Source of the DNA: Pseudomonas sp. R37(2017)
Lineage (GTDB): Bacteria > Pseudomonadota > Gammaproteobacteria > Pseudomonadales > Pseudomonadaceae
Direction of reading: 5' to 3'
DNA length: 64,000 bases
Assembly: GCF_002113375.1 (NCBI RefSeq)
Contig: NZ_NEHO01000002.1
Span: forward strand, 434,001-498,000
Part shown: one piece after another, positions 9,392 through 18,657 of the stretch
How positions within the stretch are numbered: the stretch's first letter is position 1
Layout of the letters: each line of letters opens with the position of its first letter
Notes under the pieces: model-generated
Database searches by the model: none
Told to the model about the DNA's origin: nothing
What the model saw: the letters and a program-made list of their open reading frames with translations, nothing else
Made by a program: the position numbers and the translations under genes

Positions 9392-10597
9392 TTATGTCAG
9401 AAATTTCTGCAGCAAGTCGTTGAGGAAGAGTTGTCCGCGCTCGGTGGCTACCAGGCGTGACGGTTCGACCTGCAACAGGCCGCTTTGTTCGGCTTCACGG
9501 CGGCCTTCGGCAAGGCTTTCCAGGGTCATGCCGGTACGTTCCGGGTACAGCCGCGATTCGACGCCTTCAGTCAGGCGCAGCGCGTTCATCAGGAACTCGA
9601 ACGGCATTTCATCGTTGCCCAGTGCTTTCTCGCCGGCCAGGAAGTTTTTTGCCGGGTTCAGGTAGTCCTTCGGCAGGCGGGTCTTCCAGGTGCGAATGAT
9701 GCGCCCGTCGGGGTGGCTGAGCTTGCCATGGGCGCCGGCGCCGATGCCGATGAAGTCGCCAAAACTCCAGTAATTGAGATTGTGGCGCGCCGCTCGACCA
9801 GGCAGCGCATAGGCCGAGACTTCGTACTGTGCGTAACCGTGTTCGGCCAGCAGCGCTTGCCCGGCTTCCTGGATGTCCCACAGCGTATCGTCTTCGGGCA
9901 GTGTCGGCGGCTGGTTCCAGAACACCGTGTTCGGTTCCAGGGTCAGTTGATACCACGACAGGTGTGTCGGTTTCAGGGCAATGGCTGTGCGCAGGTCGGC
10001 CAGGGCATCGTTCAGGGACTGATTCGGCAAACCATGCATCAAGTCCAGGTTGAAATTATCGAACCCGGCCTGCCGCGCCATGCCGGCGGCACGTACGGCT
10101 TCGTCGCCGTTGTGAATCCGGCCCAGGGCCTGGAGCTTTTCCTGCTGGAAACTCTGGATACCGATCGACAGGCGATTGATGCCCAGTTTCCGGTACGCCA
10201 CGAACTTGTCTTGCTCGAATGTCCCCGGATTGGCTTCCAGGGTGATTTCGATGTCGCTGGCAAACGGGATGCGTTGTTCGACGCCTTTGAGCAAGCGACC
10301 CAGCGAATCAGCGCTGAACAGGCTCGGTGTGCCGCCACCGAAGAAAATCGAACTCAGCTCACGACCATGGACGGCGTGCAGATCCTGATCGAGATCGGCC
10401 AGCAATGCGTCGACGTATTCTTCTTCCGGCAGCACAGGGCTGGCGGTGTGGGAGTTGAAGTCGCAATAAGGGCATTTGCGTACGCACCACGGGATGTGGA
10501 TGTACAGCGCCAGCGGCGGCAGCACAGGCAGGGCGGCCCGAGGTGAATGTGCGTCGCCACCGATGATCAGTGGCGACGCGGATGATTCACGGGTCAT
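9392..10597 (-). CDS. hemW: Radical SAM heme chaperone HemW
   Basis: HemW is the HemN-like radical SAM protein that binds heme and delivers it to respiratory proteins; many databases still call it oxygen-independent coproporphyrinogen oxidase. From the ATG at 10597 it is 401 residues with the cluster motif C38-VRK-C42-PY-C45, followed by FGGGTPS (SAM-binding) and LEANPGT. The open frame runs on to 10771 but that part lies inside rdgB. The chosen ATG overlaps the rdgB stop by 4 bp (ATGA), the normal coupled arrangement. Confidence 0.96.
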   Translation of the reverse strand: MTRESSASPLIIGGDAHSPRAALPVLPPLALYIHIPWCVRKCPYCDFNSHTASPVLPEEEYVDALLADLDQDLHAVHGRELSSIFFGGGTPSLFSADSLGRLLKGVEQRIPFASDIEITLEANPGTFEQDKFVAYRKLGINRLSIGIQSFQQEKLQALGRIHNGDEAVRAAGMARQAGFDNFNLDLMHGLPNQSLNDALADLRTAIALKPTHLSWYQLTLEPNTVFWNQPPTLPEDDTLWDIQEAGQALLAEHGYAQYEVSAYALPGRAARHNLNYWSFGDFIGIGAGAHGKLSHPDGRIIRTWKTRLPKDYLNPAKNFLAGEKALGNDEMPFEFLMNALRLTEGVESRLYPERTGMTLESLAEGRREAEQSGLLQVEPSRLVATERGQLFLNDLLQKFLT

Positions 10598-11190
10598 TTC
10601 AAGCCCAGGCGCTGGCGCAGCAGATCCATTGCACGGGCGCGATGGCTGATCTGGTTCTTGTCGGCCGGGCTCAATTCGGCGCTGGAGCAATCGCGCTCCG
10701 GTACCCAGAACAACGGGTCGTAGCCAAAGCCGTGTTCGCCGCTGGCCTGGGTCAGGATGCGCCCATGCCACAAGCCTTCGCAGAGAATCGGTAGCGGATC
10801 GTCAGCGTGACGCACCAGTGCCAGCACGCACACGAATTGCGCGCCACGTTCGGCTTCAGGCACGTCTTTCAACACGTCGAGCAGCTTGGCGTTGTTCGCT
10901 GCATCGCCCTTGCCGTCGGCATAACGCGCCGAGTAGATGCCTGGCGCGCCGCCAAGGAAGTCCACGGCCAGACCGGAGTCGTCGGCCAGCGCCGGCAGGC
11001 CGGAAATGCGTGCGGCATTGCGGGCCTTGAGGATGGCGTTCTCGACGAACGACAGGCCGGTTTCTTCAGGCTCGACGCTGCTGAACTCGCCGATCGAGCG
11101 CAGATGCACCGACTCGCCGAGCATGGCCTGGAGTTCCTTGAGTTTGCCGGCGTTATGGCTGGCCAATACGAGTTGCGTGAAGTTGATCAT
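10594..11190 (-). CDS. rdgB: XTP/dITP pyrophosphatase RdgB
   Basis: RdgB hydrolyses dITP, XTP and ITP to monophosphates, keeping deaminated purines out of nucleic acids. The 198-residue protein has the N-terminal substrate loop [11 protein letters not shown], the catalytic ADDSGL with adjacent [11 protein letters not shown], and the C-terminal FGYDPLF and SHRARA motifs. Its start overlaps the upstream DUF4426 gene by 4 bp and its end overlaps hemW by 4 bp. Confidence 0.97.
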   Translation of the reverse strand: MINFTQLVLASHNAGKLKELQAMLGESVHLRSIGEFSSVEPEETGLSFVENAILKARNAARISGLPALADDSGLAVDFLGGAPGIYSARYADGKGDAANNAKLLDVLKDVPEAERGAQFVCVLALVRHADDPLPILCEGLWHGRILTQASGEHGFGYDPLFWVPERDCSSAELSPADKNQISHRARAMDLLRQRLGLK

Positions 11191-11621
11191 TGGCCGGGGA
11201 AGAGCTCTTGGTTGAAATTGATGGTGTTGATTTTGTCACCGGTCTGCACCTTGATGTCGAAGGTGCGGACTTCCTGCTGTGGTACCGGGTATTGGGCGAT
11301 GTAGTAGATCGCGCCTTGCTCGGTGACTTGTTTGAAGTTCAGTGTGTAGCTTTGGCTGGTCAGGTCCTTAACGGTGCCGCTGACTTCGGCCATCATCGGC
11401 GTGCCGGCCTTGATCACCGTAATGTTGATCACGCCCTGATCCTTGCTGCGTGTCAGTTGGGCTGCCTTGGCGACGTCCGGTAGCAGGTAGGTGGAGTTGA
11501 AGGTGTTGTAGTGCACCGTCACGTCGCCGAAGGTTTCCTTGCGTTCGCTCTTGATGGCGTCGGCAGCCATGGCGGTGACGCTCAGGCAGGCAGTGAGTAG
11601 AAGCAACGCTAGACGACCCAT
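11187..11621 (-). CDS. DUF4426 periplasmic protein
   Basis: A 144-residue exported protein with a clear signal peptide ([19 protein letters not shown], cleavage before AD). The mature part is beta-rich and matches what is known as DUF4426 in gammaproteobacteria, located between metW and rdgB. No catalytic motif is evident and its role is unknown. It overlaps rdgB by 4 bp and is separated from metW by 26 bp, with an AGGAG-type ribosome site. Confidence 0.85.
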   Translation of the reverse strand: MGRLALLLLTACLSVTAMAADAIKSERKETFGDVTVHYNTFNSTYLLPDVAKAAQLTRSKDQGVINITVIKAGTPMMAEVSGTVKDLTSQSYTLNFKQVTEQGAIYYIAQYPVPQQEVRTFDIKVQTGDKINTINFNQELFPGQ

Positions 11622-11647
11622 GATCGTTCTCCTTGAAATAGGGTGGA

Positions 11648-12268
11648 TCAGACTGCGACTTTGTGGTCGGAAAGTCCCGGGCTGCTGACCCGGTAGATGC
11701 CGATCTCACCTAACAGATTAGGCCATAGCTTGCTGGCCCACCCGTGCCGATGCTGTTGATCCACGGCAAGCCGATCAATGACCTTCGCTTCACGTTCGCG
11801 ACACAAGGCTTCAAAGTCCGCGAAGGTGCAGAAGTGAATGTTCGGCGTGTTGTACCAGGTATACGGCAGGAACTCGGAAACCGGCATGCGGCCCTTGCTC
11901 GCCAGGTACCAGCGGCAGCGCCAGTGACCGAAGTTGGGAAAGGTGATGATGCACTGACGGCCGACCCGCAGCATTTCGTCGAGGATCTTGTCCGGGTAGT
12001 GCACCGCTTGCAGCGCCTGGGTCATGACCACGATGTCAAAACTGTTGCTGGCAAAATTGCCCAGGCCCTTGTCCAGGTCCTGTTCGATGACGTTGATGCC
12101 CTTGGCCACGCACTCGGCGATGTTGTCGGCGTCGTTTTCCAGGCCATAACCGGTGACTTGCTTGTTATCGCGCAGCCAGGTCAGCAGTTCGCCATCGCCG
12201 CACCCGAGGTCGAGCACGCGGCTGCCGGCGGGGATCCATTCCTGGATGATTTCCAGATCAGCTCTCAT
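11648..12268 (-). CDS. metW: Methionine biosynthesis protein MetW
   Basis: MetW is a methyltransferase-fold partner of MetX; in pseudomonads metX and metW occur together and both are needed for full homoserine acylation. The 206-residue protein has a SAM-type motif VLDLGCGDGELL near residue 20. Its start lies 7 bp after the metXS stop, so the two are translated together. Confidence 0.96.
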   Translation of the reverse strand: MRADLEIIQEWIPAGSRVLDLGCGDGELLTWLRDNKQVTGYGLENDADNIAECVAKGINVIEQDLDKGLGNFASNSFDIVVMTQALQAVHYPDKILDEMLRVGRQCIITFPNFGHWRCRWYLASKGRMPVSEFLPYTWYNTPNIHFCTFADFEALCREREAKVIDRLAVDQQHRHGWASKLWPNLLGEIGIYRVSSPGLSDHKVAV

Positions 12269-12275
12269 GGCTTTC

Positions 12276-13415
12276 TCACAGCGTAATGCGGTTCATGTAG
12301 TTGCCGAATGCCTGCAGGTAGCGCGGGATCGGAATCAGGAAGGCGTCGTGGCCTTGCGGTGCGTCGATCTCGAGGTAGCAGACGTCCTTGCGCGCGGCCA
12401 TCAGTGCATCCACCAGCTCCCGCGAGCGGGCAGGGGAGAAGCGCCAGTCGGTGGTGAACGACATCACGCAGAAACTGGCTTTGGCACCTTCAAAGGTTTT
12501 CGCCAGGTTATCGTCGAAGTTCGCCGCCGGATCGAAGTAGTCGAGCGCTTTGGTCATCAACAGGTAGGTGTTGGCATCAAAGCGCCCGGAAAACTCTTCG
12601 CCCTGATAGCGCAGGTAGCTTTCCACCTGGAACTCGACGCTGTGGAAGTCGTAGTTGAGCTTTTCGCTCTTGAGGCCGCGGCCGAATTTCTCGCCCATGG
12701 AGTCGTCGGACAGGTAGGTGATGTGCCCGACCATCCGCGCCAGCATCAGGCCGCGCTTGGGGATCACGTTGTGTTCCTGGAACGATCCGCCGTGGAACTC
12801 GGGGTCGGTGAGGATCGCCTGGCGTGCCACTTCGTTGAAGGCGATGTTCTGCGCCGACAACTTGGGCGCCGAGGCGATGGCCAGGCAATGCCGGATGCGG
12901 TCAGGGTAGGTGATGCTCCATTGCATCGCCTGCATGCCGCCAAGGCTGCCGCCGATCACGGCCGCGAACTGGGCGATGCCGAGGCGATCAGCCAGGCGCG
13001 CCTGGCTGTGCACCCAGTCTTCGACGGTCAGGACCGGGAAGTCGGCGCCGAACGGTTTGCCAGTCTCCGGGTTGATGCTGCTCGGCCCGGTGGAACCGTT
13101 GCAGCCGCCGAGATTGTTCAGGCTGACCACGAAGAACTTGCGGGTGTCGATTGGCTTGCCGGGGCCGATGCAGCTGTCCCACCAACCGGGTTTGCGGTCG
13201 TCGACGCTGTGGTAGCCGGCGGCGTGGTGGTGACCAGACAAGGCGTGGCAGATCAGTACGGCGTTGCTCGCCGCAGCGTTCAGCGTGCCGTAGGTTTCGT
13301 AAATCAGGTCATAGGCGGCAAGCGAACGACCACAGGCCAAGGCCAGCGGCTCGCTGAAGTGCGCCACTTGCGGCGTCACCAGACCAACAGAATCGGGGGG
13401 GAAGGCAGCTGGCAT
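12276..13415 (-). CDS. metXS: Homoserine O-succinyltransferase MetXS
   Basis: It acylates homoserine as the committed step of methionine synthesis. The 379-residue alpha/beta hydrolase starts at the ATG at 13415 ([13 protein letters not shown]); another ATG five codons upstream is less likely because 379 residues is the family size. The nucleophile elbow is GGSLGG (155-160, Ser157), and late Asp and His residues complete the triad (QGHDAF near the C-terminus). In Pseudomonas this MetX-fold enzyme uses succinyl-CoA, hence MetXS; that assignment is from family knowledge, not visible residues. Confidence 0.93.
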   Translation of the reverse strand: MPAAFPPDSVGLVTPQVAHFSEPLALACGRSLAAYDLIYETYGTLNAAASNAVLICHALSGHHHAAGYHSVDDRKPGWWDSCIGPGKPIDTRKFFVVSLNNLGGCNGSTGPSSINPETGKPFGADFPVLTVEDWVHSQARLADRLGIAQFAAVIGGSLGGMQAMQWSITYPDRIRHCLAIASAPKLSAQNIAFNEVARQAILTDPEFHGGSFQEHNVIPKRGLMLARMVGHITYLSDDSMGEKFGRGLKSEKLNYDFHSVEFQVESYLRYQGEEFSGRFDANTYLLMTKALDYFDPAANFDDNLAKTFEGAKASFCVMSFTTDWRFSPARSRELVDALMAARKDVCYLEIDAPQGHDAFLIPIPRYLQAFGNYMNRITL

Positions 13416-13518
13416 CGACCCTGCTCTCATTGAAATGAGGCGTAAGTCTAAAGACCGCTGGGGTTAGCGGCAAGCAAAGGCCCGAGCTGATTTGTTCGCT
13501 CAAGACCGAGGTATGCCA

Positions 13519-13582
13519 TTCGCGAGCAGGCTCGCTCCCACCTTGGAATGCGTTCCCCTGTGGGAGCGGGCTTGCTCGCGAA
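13519..13582. repeat. REPIN, outward-facing short form
   Basis: Arms TTCGCGAGCAGGCTCGCTCCCAC and TGTGGGAGCGGGCTTGCTCGCGAA are separated by about 17 bp. Here the CGCGAA ends face outward, the reverse of the rpoH-mtgA copy. It sits between the DUF167 gene and metXS, at the likely boundary between two transcripts. Confidence 0.9.
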
Positions 13583-13599
13583 GGCAGCGCCTCGGTATA

Positions 13600-13893
13600 T
13601 CAGTTCTGTCGTGCCAATCCAGGCAAATCCGGCAACTTCTTCGGCGAGCAGATCCGCACCCGCTTCTGCCGATTCAACTCGCCACTGATCAGACTGACCT
13701 GGCTCTTGGACACGCCAAAGGCCTTGGCCAGAAACGCCATCAGATGCGCGTTGGCCTTGCCTTCGACCGGCGGCGCGGTCAGGCGGATCTTCAGGCGATC
13801 ACCGTGCAGCCCGCAGAAATCATCGCTACGGGCCGCCGGTTGCAGGTGGCACTCCAGAATCAGGTCGTCACCGTCCCAGCGAAACCAGCTCAC
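13600..13893 (-). CDS. DUF167 (YggU) family protein
   Basis: This 97-residue protein contains the family core: LQPAARSDD, LKIRLTAPPVEGKANAHL and a Ser/Lys-rich following segment. DUF167 proteins are small, conserved and of unknown function. Gene order yggS-proC-yggT-DUF167 is kept in many gammaproteobacteria. It starts 4 bp after the yggT stop. Confidence 0.92.
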   Translation of the reverse strand: MSWFRWDGDDLILECHLQPAARSDDFCGLHGDRLKIRLTAPPVEGKANAHLMAFLAKAFGVSKSQVSLISGELNRQKRVRICSPKKLPDLPGLARQN

Positions 13894-13897
13894 CGGG

Positions 13898-14488
13898 TCA
13901 GATCAGCACGCGGAGGATTTGCGGCATCATGGTCATGGCGGCGAGGTTGTTGATCACCAGCATGTCGATCAGTTTGATCGCCAGGAATGCGAAGATCGGC
14001 GACAGATCCAGTCCGCCAAGGTTTGGCAGGAACTTGCGGAACGGTGCCAGGGCCGGCTCGCAGATGTCGTTCACCAGTTCGGCGCCCGGGTTGTGGCTGC
14101 CCGGGGCGACCCAGGACAGGATCACGCTGATGATCAGGGCAAAGAAGAAAATATTCAGGAACAGCGCGGTCACACCGATGATCGACCAGATCAGCAGTTG
14201 CAGCGGATTGCCAGTGGTGCCGTAGGTCAGCAACAGGGTCAGGGCCATCAGTGCCAGTTGCACCAGGATCGCCAGCACCAGCGAGGACATGTCCAGGCCG
14301 AACACGCTCGGGATGATCCGGCGCAGCGGCTTGAGCAGCGGCTGGGTGGCTTTCACGGCGAACTGGCAGATCGGGTTGTAGAAGTTCGCCCGCACCAGTT
14401 GCAGTACGAAGCGCATCAACACGATCAGCAGGTACAGACTGCCGAGGGTTTGCAGCACGTAGACCGCTGCGGTGTTCAATCCAATCAT
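13898..14488 (-). CDS. yggT: YggT family membrane protein
   Basis: The 196-residue protein starting at the ATG at 14488 has a duplicated structure: two copies of a two-helix unit. Each unit ends in an RANFYNP / PGSHNPG-like loop and a P-L-x-P-[LF]-R motif (QPLLKPLRRIIP and EPALAPFRKFLP), which defines YggT. The family is linked to osmotic stress and membrane integrity, but no mechanism is established. An AGGAG site precedes the ATG, and proC ends 10 bp upstream. Confidence 0.94.
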   Translation of the reverse strand: MIGLNTAAVYVLQTLGSLYLLIVLMRFVLQLVRANFYNPICQFAVKATQPLLKPLRRIIPSVFGLDMSSLVLAILVQLALMALTLLLTYGTTGNPLQLLIWSIIGVTALFLNIFFFALIISVILSWVAPGSHNPGAELVNDICEPALAPFRKFLPNLGGLDLSPIFAFLAIKLIDMLVINNLAAMTMMPQILRVLI

Positions 14489-14498
14489 GAAAAGCTCC

Positions 14499-15317
14499 TT
14501 ATTGGCCCAGTTGTTCGGCCATCTCGGCCGAGCGATGCGCGGCAGCGCCGAGTGCTTTTTCGACCAGGGCTTCAAAACCATTGGCCTGGAACGACTTGAT
14601 TGCAGCTTCCGTGGTGCCCGCAGGCGAGGTGACACGGCGGCGCAACTCGGCCGCGTCGACGTCGCTGGAAACAGCCATGTGGGCGGCGCCCAGTGCGGTT
14701 TGCAGCGTCAATTGCGCGGCGATGTCCGCCGGCAGGCCAAGTTTCACGCCGGCGGCGGTCATGGCCTCGATCAGCAGGAAGAAATACGCCGGGCCCGAGC
14801 CAGAAACGGCGGTGACGGCATCCAGTTGCTGCTCCTCGCTCAGCCACAGGGCGATACCGACCGCGGACAGCAGCTCCTGGGCCTGCTGACGCTGTTCGGC
14901 GGTCACTTGGGCGGTGGCGAACAAACCGCTCACGCCCTGACGCAGCAGCGCCGGCGTATTGGGCATGCAGCGCACGATCGGCTGGGCGCCGAGCCAGTTG
15001 TTCATGCTGGCGCAGGTGATGCCCGCGGCAATCGAAACCACCAGTTGATCGGGCTTGAGGCTTGGGCGCAGGGCCTCGCACACGGCTTTCATCGCCTGTG
15101 GCTTGACCGCGAGGACGACGACGTCGGCGCCGTCGATGGCCTGGGCGTTGTCGGCGAAGGTTTCGATGCCGTGTTCGGCAGTCACGCGGGCGCGGGTTTC
15201 TTCACCCGGATCGCTGGCGCGGATCTGCGCCGCTTCCAGACCCTTGGCCCGCAGGCCGCCGATCAGGCTGGCGGCCATGTTGCCGGCACCGATAAAGGCA
15301 ATACGCGTCTTGCTCAT
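14499..15317 (-). CDS. proC: Pyrroline-5-carboxylate reductase
   Basis: ProC reduces pyrroline-5-carboxylate to proline with NAD(P)H. The 272-residue protein has the N-terminal dinucleotide-binding turn FIGAGNMAASL, the middle motif MPNTPALL, and the C-terminal signature VSGSGPAYFFLLIEAM through SPAGTTEAAI. Length and motifs are normal. It belongs to the leftward yggS-proC-yggT-DUF167 group. Confidence 0.98.
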   Translation of the reverse strand: MSKTRIAFIGAGNMAASLIGGLRAKGLEAAQIRASDPGEETRARVTAEHGIETFADNAQAIDGADVVVLAVKPQAMKAVCEALRPSLKPDQLVVSIAAGITCASMNNWLGAQPIVRCMPNTPALLRQGVSGLFATAQVTAEQRQQAQELLSAVGIALWLSEEQQLDAVTAVSGSGPAYFFLLIEAMTAAGVKLGLPADIAAQLTLQTALGAAHMAVSSDVDAAELRRRVTSPAGTTEAAIKSFQANGFEALVEKALGAAAHRSAEMAEQLGQ

Positions 15318-15352
15318 GTCAGGTCCTTATAAAGAAGAGGGTCAGCCATGGG

Positions 15353-16039
15353 TTATGGCCGATCGTAACTGCGAGCGCCGAACAGGGCCGTACCAATACG
15401 GACCCAAGTGGCACCCTGGGCAATGGCCGACTCCAGGTCGTGGCTCATGCCCATGGAAAGTGTGTCGAGTGGCAGATTCAGGCTCGCTTGCAGGCTCTGT
15501 ACGGCAGCGAACGCGGCATCCTGGGCGGCGCGATCTTCAGTCGGCTCAGGGATGGCCATCAGCCCGCGCAACTTCAAGCGCGGCAGAGCGTTGATGGCAT
15601 TGGCCAGGGCAGGCAGATCGGCTGGAGTACAGCCGGATTTGCTGGCTTCACCGCTGACATTGACCTGAATGCAAATGTTCAGGGGCGGCAAGTCGGCGGG
15701 GCGTTGTTCGGACAGGCGTTGTGCGATTTTCAGGCGATCCACGGAATGCACCCACTCGAAGTGCTCGGCGATAGCGCGAGTCTTGTTCGATTGAATGGGG
15801 CCGATGAAGTGCCAGATCAAGGGCAGGTCGGCCAGTTCCAGTTGTTTGCCCAGCGCTTCCTGCAGGTAGTTCTCGCCAAAGTCGCGCAGTCCGGCGGCGT
15901 AGGCTTCACGCAGGTCTTGCGCGGGTTTGGTCTTGCTCACGGCCAGCAGATGGACGCTGTTTTCGCTGCGATTGGCGGCGAGCGTTGCGGCATGAATGCG
16001 CGAACTAACTTCGAGAATGTTGTCTGCTATGGTGGACAT
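15353..16039 (-). CDS. yggS: PLP homeostasis protein (YggS/PROSC family)
   Basis: YggS-type proteins bind pyridoxal phosphate and maintain its balance; they have no known catalytic reaction. From the ATG at 16039 the protein is 228 residues with the PLP Lys at K36 in AVSKT, the same position as in E. coli YggS. It also has FGENYLQEAL, WHFIGPIQSNK and a C-terminal SMGMSHDLESAI phosphate-binding motif. It is divergent from pilT with about 56 bp between starts, so both promoters must be compact. Confidence 0.96.
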   Translation of the reverse strand: MSTIADNILEVSSRIHAATLAANRSENSVHLLAVSKTKPAQDLREAYAAGLRDFGENYLQEALGKQLELADLPLIWHFIGPIQSNKTRAIAEHFEWVHSVDRLKIAQRLSEQRPADLPPLNICIQVNVSGEASKSGCTPADLPALANAINALPRLKLRGLMAIPEPTEDRAAQDAAFAAVQSLQASLNLPLDTLSMGMSHDLESAIAQGATWVRIGTALFGARSYDRP

Positions 16040-16095
16040 CAAGAGGCGCCAGCGGTCTGAAGGTTCGCGGCATTCTACTGGAATTGAGAGGCGCA

Positions 16096-17130
16096 ATGGA
16101 TATCACCGAACTGCTGGCATTCAGCGCTCGACAGGGTGCATCCGACCTGCACTTGTCCGCCGGCCTGCCGCCGATGATTCGGGTGGATGGCGATGTGCGG
16201 CGCATCAATCTTCCGGCTCTCGATCATGCGCAGGTGCAGACGCTGGTCTACGCCATCATGAATGACGCCCAGCGACTGGACTTCGAGAAGCATCTGGAAA
16301 CCGACTTTTCCTTTGACGTGCCCGGTGTGGCGCGGTTTCGGGTCAATGCATTCAATCAGAACCGTGGCGCGGGCGCCGTGTTTCGCACCATTCCGTCGAA
16401 AGTGCAGAGCATGGACGAACTGGGCATGGGGGATGTGTTTCGCAAAATGACCGATGCGCCCCGTGGCCTGGTGCTGGTGACCGGTCCCACCGGTTCTGGC
16501 AAGTCCACTACGCTGGCGGCGATGATCGATTACCTGAACACCCATCGCCATCACCACATCCTCACCATCGAGGATCCTATCGAGTTCGTCCACGAGCCGC
16601 GCAAGTGCCTGATCAACCAGCGCGAAGTCCATCGCGATAGCCGTAGCTTCGCCAGCGCTTTGCGTTCGGCACTGCGGGAGGACCCGGACGTGATCCTGGT
16701 AGGGGAGATGCGCGATCTGGAGACCATTCGCCTGGCGTTGACCGCCGCCGAAACCGGCCATCTGGTATTCGGCACGCTGCACACCACGTCGGCGGCGAAA
16801 ACCATCGACCGCATTGTCGATGTGTTTCCGGGGGGCGAGAAGTCGATGGTGCGCTCGATGCTCTCCGAGTCGCTGCTGGCGGTGGTATCCCAGACTCTGG
16901 TGAAGAAGGTCGGTGGCGGGCGCATCGCAGCCCGCGAGATCATGCTGGGGACGTCGGCGATCCGGAACCTGATCCGCGAGGACAAGGTGGCGCAGATGTA
17001 TTCGGCGATTCAGTCGGGAGGGGCGCTGGGAATGCAGACGCTGGATATGAGCTTGAAGGACCTGGCGGCCAGGGGGTTGATCAGTCGTGATCATGCACGG
17101 GAGATGGCGCGGTCGCCGGATGGTTTTTGA
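16096..17130 (+). CDS. pilT: Twitching motility retraction ATPase PilT
   Basis: PilT is the hexameric ATPase that depolymerises type IV pili. The 344-residue protein has Walker A GPTGSGKST (130-138), the Asp box ILTIEDPIEF, Walker B ILVGEMRD, the His box TGHLVFGTLHTTSA and the retraction-specific C-terminal AIRNLIRE. The start at 16096 gives exactly the usual length; an ATG 12 bp upstream is less likely. In P. aeruginosa the next gene is pilU; here the next features are a REPIN and an unrelated hydrolase. Confidence 0.97.
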   Translation: MDITELLAFSARQGASDLHLSAGLPPMIRVDGDVRRINLPALDHAQVQTLVYAIMNDAQRLDFEKHLETDFSFDVPGVARFRVNAFNQNRGAGAVFRTIPSKVQSMDELGMGDVFRKMTDAPRGLVLVTGPTGSGKSTTLAAMIDYLNTHRHHHILTIEDPIEFVHEPRKCLINQREVHRDSRSFASALRSALREDPDVILVGEMRDLETIRLALTAAETGHLVFGTLHTTSAAKTIDRIVDVFPGGEKSMVRSMLSESLLAVVSQTLVKKVGGGRIAAREIMLGTSAIRNLIREDKVAQMYSAIQSGGALGMQTLDMSLKDLAARGLISRDHAREMARSPDGF

Positions 17131-17158
17131 GAAGGGTTTGCGGTGCTTTCAAGGGCCT

Positions 17159-17224
17159 CATCGCGAGCAGGCTCGCTCCCACATGGACTGCATCAATCCT
17201 GTAGGAGCGAGCCTGCTCGCGATG
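17159..17224. repeat. REPIN, outward-facing short form
   Basis: Arms CATCGCGAGCAGGCTCGCTCCCAC and TGTAGGAGCGAGCCTGCTCGCGATG with about 17 bp between. One arm has the GTGGGAGC core and the other the GTAGGAGC core, so both subtypes are mixed in one unit. It lies between the convergent pilT and the NlpC/P60 gene. Confidence 0.9.
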
Positions 17225-17261
17225 GGGTCATCAAGCACAACGCAGGTTCTGGGCGCTAAAC

Positions 17262-17882
17262 TCAGCGCTGAACAACCCGCAACTGATTCGGTTCTTTCGG
17301 CAGAACCCGCTTGGCAACCACGTAGTGGTTTTCCCAGTAAGGTTTCTTCAACGTGTCGATGCTCACCGACTTGCCGCGACGTGGCGCGTGGATGAAACGG
17401 TCGTTGCCCAGGTAGATGGCAACGTGATTGACCCGACGGCTCTTGATGTTGAAGAAAATCAGGTCGCCCGGCTTCAGGTCGTCGCGATCGACTTTCTCCC
17501 CATGACCGCTGGCCATGGCGTTGGAGGTGCGTGGCAGGTCGAACGTGGCGTCGTTGAACGCGTATTTCACCAGGCCGCTGCAATCGAAGCCTTTGCTTGG
17601 GCTGCTGCCACCCCAGCGATAGGGTGTGCCAAGGACGTTCACGGCACGGCTGAGCACGTCACTGCTTTCCTTGGTGCCCATCGGTGGAACCAGGCCGCTT
17701 TTGTTGCCGGCCAGGGTTGGAGCATGTTTAGCGGATTTGTTGTCTTTGCTCGAAGGAGCAGAAGCATGGGATTTTGGGGTGTAACCATTAACGTTAGGAA
17801 GACGTTGCTCACGATTGGTGGCGTGGGCGGCCAGTGGCATCAAAAGGCAAATGGTTAGCCATGTCTTGAAAAATGAACGCAT
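17262..17882 (-). CDS. NlpC/P60 family cell-wall hydrolase
   Basis: The 206-residue product has a signal peptide (residues 1-21), a low-complexity Ser/Lys linker (about 35-70) and an NlpC/P60 papain-like domain. The catalytic Cys is C101 in FDCSGLV, the His lies in VNHVAIYLG, and a third polar residue follows in FIHAPRRG. Such enzymes cut the D-Glu to diaminopimelate bond or related bonds in peptidoglycan peptides. An in-frame ATG ten codons upstream is possible; MRSFFKTW is preferred because it begins the signal peptide. Confidence 0.92.
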   Translation of the reverse strand: MRSFFKTWLTICLLMPLAAHATNREQRLPNVNGYTPKSHASAPSSKDNKSAKHAPTLAGNKSGLVPPMGTKESSDVLSRAVNVLGTPYRWGGSSPSKGFDCSGLVKYAFNDATFDLPRTSNAMASGHGEKVDRDDLKPGDLIFFNIKSRRVNHVAIYLGNDRFIHAPRRGKSVSIDTLKKPYWENHYVVAKRVLPKEPNQLRVVQR

Positions 17883-18132
17883 AGGCAAGGCTCTGAATAG
17901 GTTAGCGCGCAACTTTATAACAGCTTTTTTGCCGCTTCCGAGGCCGTTGGTCGATTCAACCTGGGGGGCAATGGTGGCAAAAAAGCGGCAAAATGGCGTA
18001 ATTGTCGGACAGAAGTCCGGTGTTACAAGGCTTTGACGGGTGCCAAGGTAGCACTTGCCATACGTCGGCTGCCTGTAAAAAAGTCACAAAGAAATGAAGA
18101 ATATTTATCTATTGCGTGAATCGAGGTCATTC

Positions 18133-18561
18133 ATGAACCCCTATCAACAGACTGTTCCGCAACAAGACACCCACAGCAAGGTGATCGGTTACCTGCTATG
18201 GATTTTCGGTTTTACCGGTGCTCACCGCTTCTATTACGGCAAGCCGGTGACCGGGACGATCTGGTTCTTCACCTTTGGCTTGCTGGGGATCGGCTGGCTG
18301 ATCGACCTGTTCCTGATCCCGGCGATGGATCGCGAGGCCGACCTGCGGTTTACCGCCGGTCCCATCGAATACAACGTGGCGTGGATCCTGCTGACGTTTC
18401 TCGGGGTGTTTGGCGTACACCGGATGTATCAGGGGAAATGGATCAGCGGGCTGCTGTACCTGCTGACGGGAGGGCTGTTCTTTCTGGGGGTGCTGTATGA
18501 CTTCTGGACGTTGAATGACCAGGTTTCCGTGCGTAATGCGCAGAACAGAGGCGCCTTCTAG
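18133..18561 (+). CDS. Membrane protein with two TM2-type modules
   Basis: The 142-residue protein has two similar halves. Each begins with a phrase of the form GFTGAHRFYYGK / GVFGVHRMYQGKW and continues into two membrane segments, the pattern of the TM2 domain (a two-helix unit with a short conserved turn). The function of TM2 proteins in bacteria is not established. The start at 18133 follows a GAGGTC ribosome site. The 250 bp upstream, shared with the divergent NlpC/P60 gene, holds no other gene. Confidence 0.85.
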   Translation: MNPYQQTVPQQDTHSKVIGYLLWIFGFTGAHRFYYGKPVTGTIWFFTFGLLGIGWLIDLFLIPAMDREADLRFTAGPIEYNVAWILLTFLGVFGVHRMYQGKWISGLLYLLTGGLFFLGVLYDFWTLNDQVSVRNAQNRGAF

Positions 18562-18567
18562 TGCGCC

Positions 18568-18641
18568 TTCGCGAGCAGGCTCGCTCCCACAGGGTTGGCG
18601 TGTAGCCACAAATCCACTGTGGGAGCGAGCCTGCTCGCGAA
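18568..18641. repeat. REPIN, outward-facing form
   Basis: Arms TTCGCGAGCAGGCTCGCTCCCAC and TGTGGGAGCGAGCCTGCTCGCGAA with about 27 bp between. It fills the gap between the convergent TM2 gene and pyrC'. Confidence 0.92.
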
Positions 18642-18657
18642 TGCAGGCGACGCGGTC

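Noticed and set aside
12153..13433. A 426-codon plus-strand frame opposite metXS
   Set aside because: metXS has a complete alpha/beta hydrolase signature in the other direction; the plus-strand product has none.
17159..18641. Repeated palindromes considered as a possible CRISPR array
   Set aside because: Units are inverted pairs, widely spaced at gene ends, with no regular direct repeats or spacers and no cas genes.
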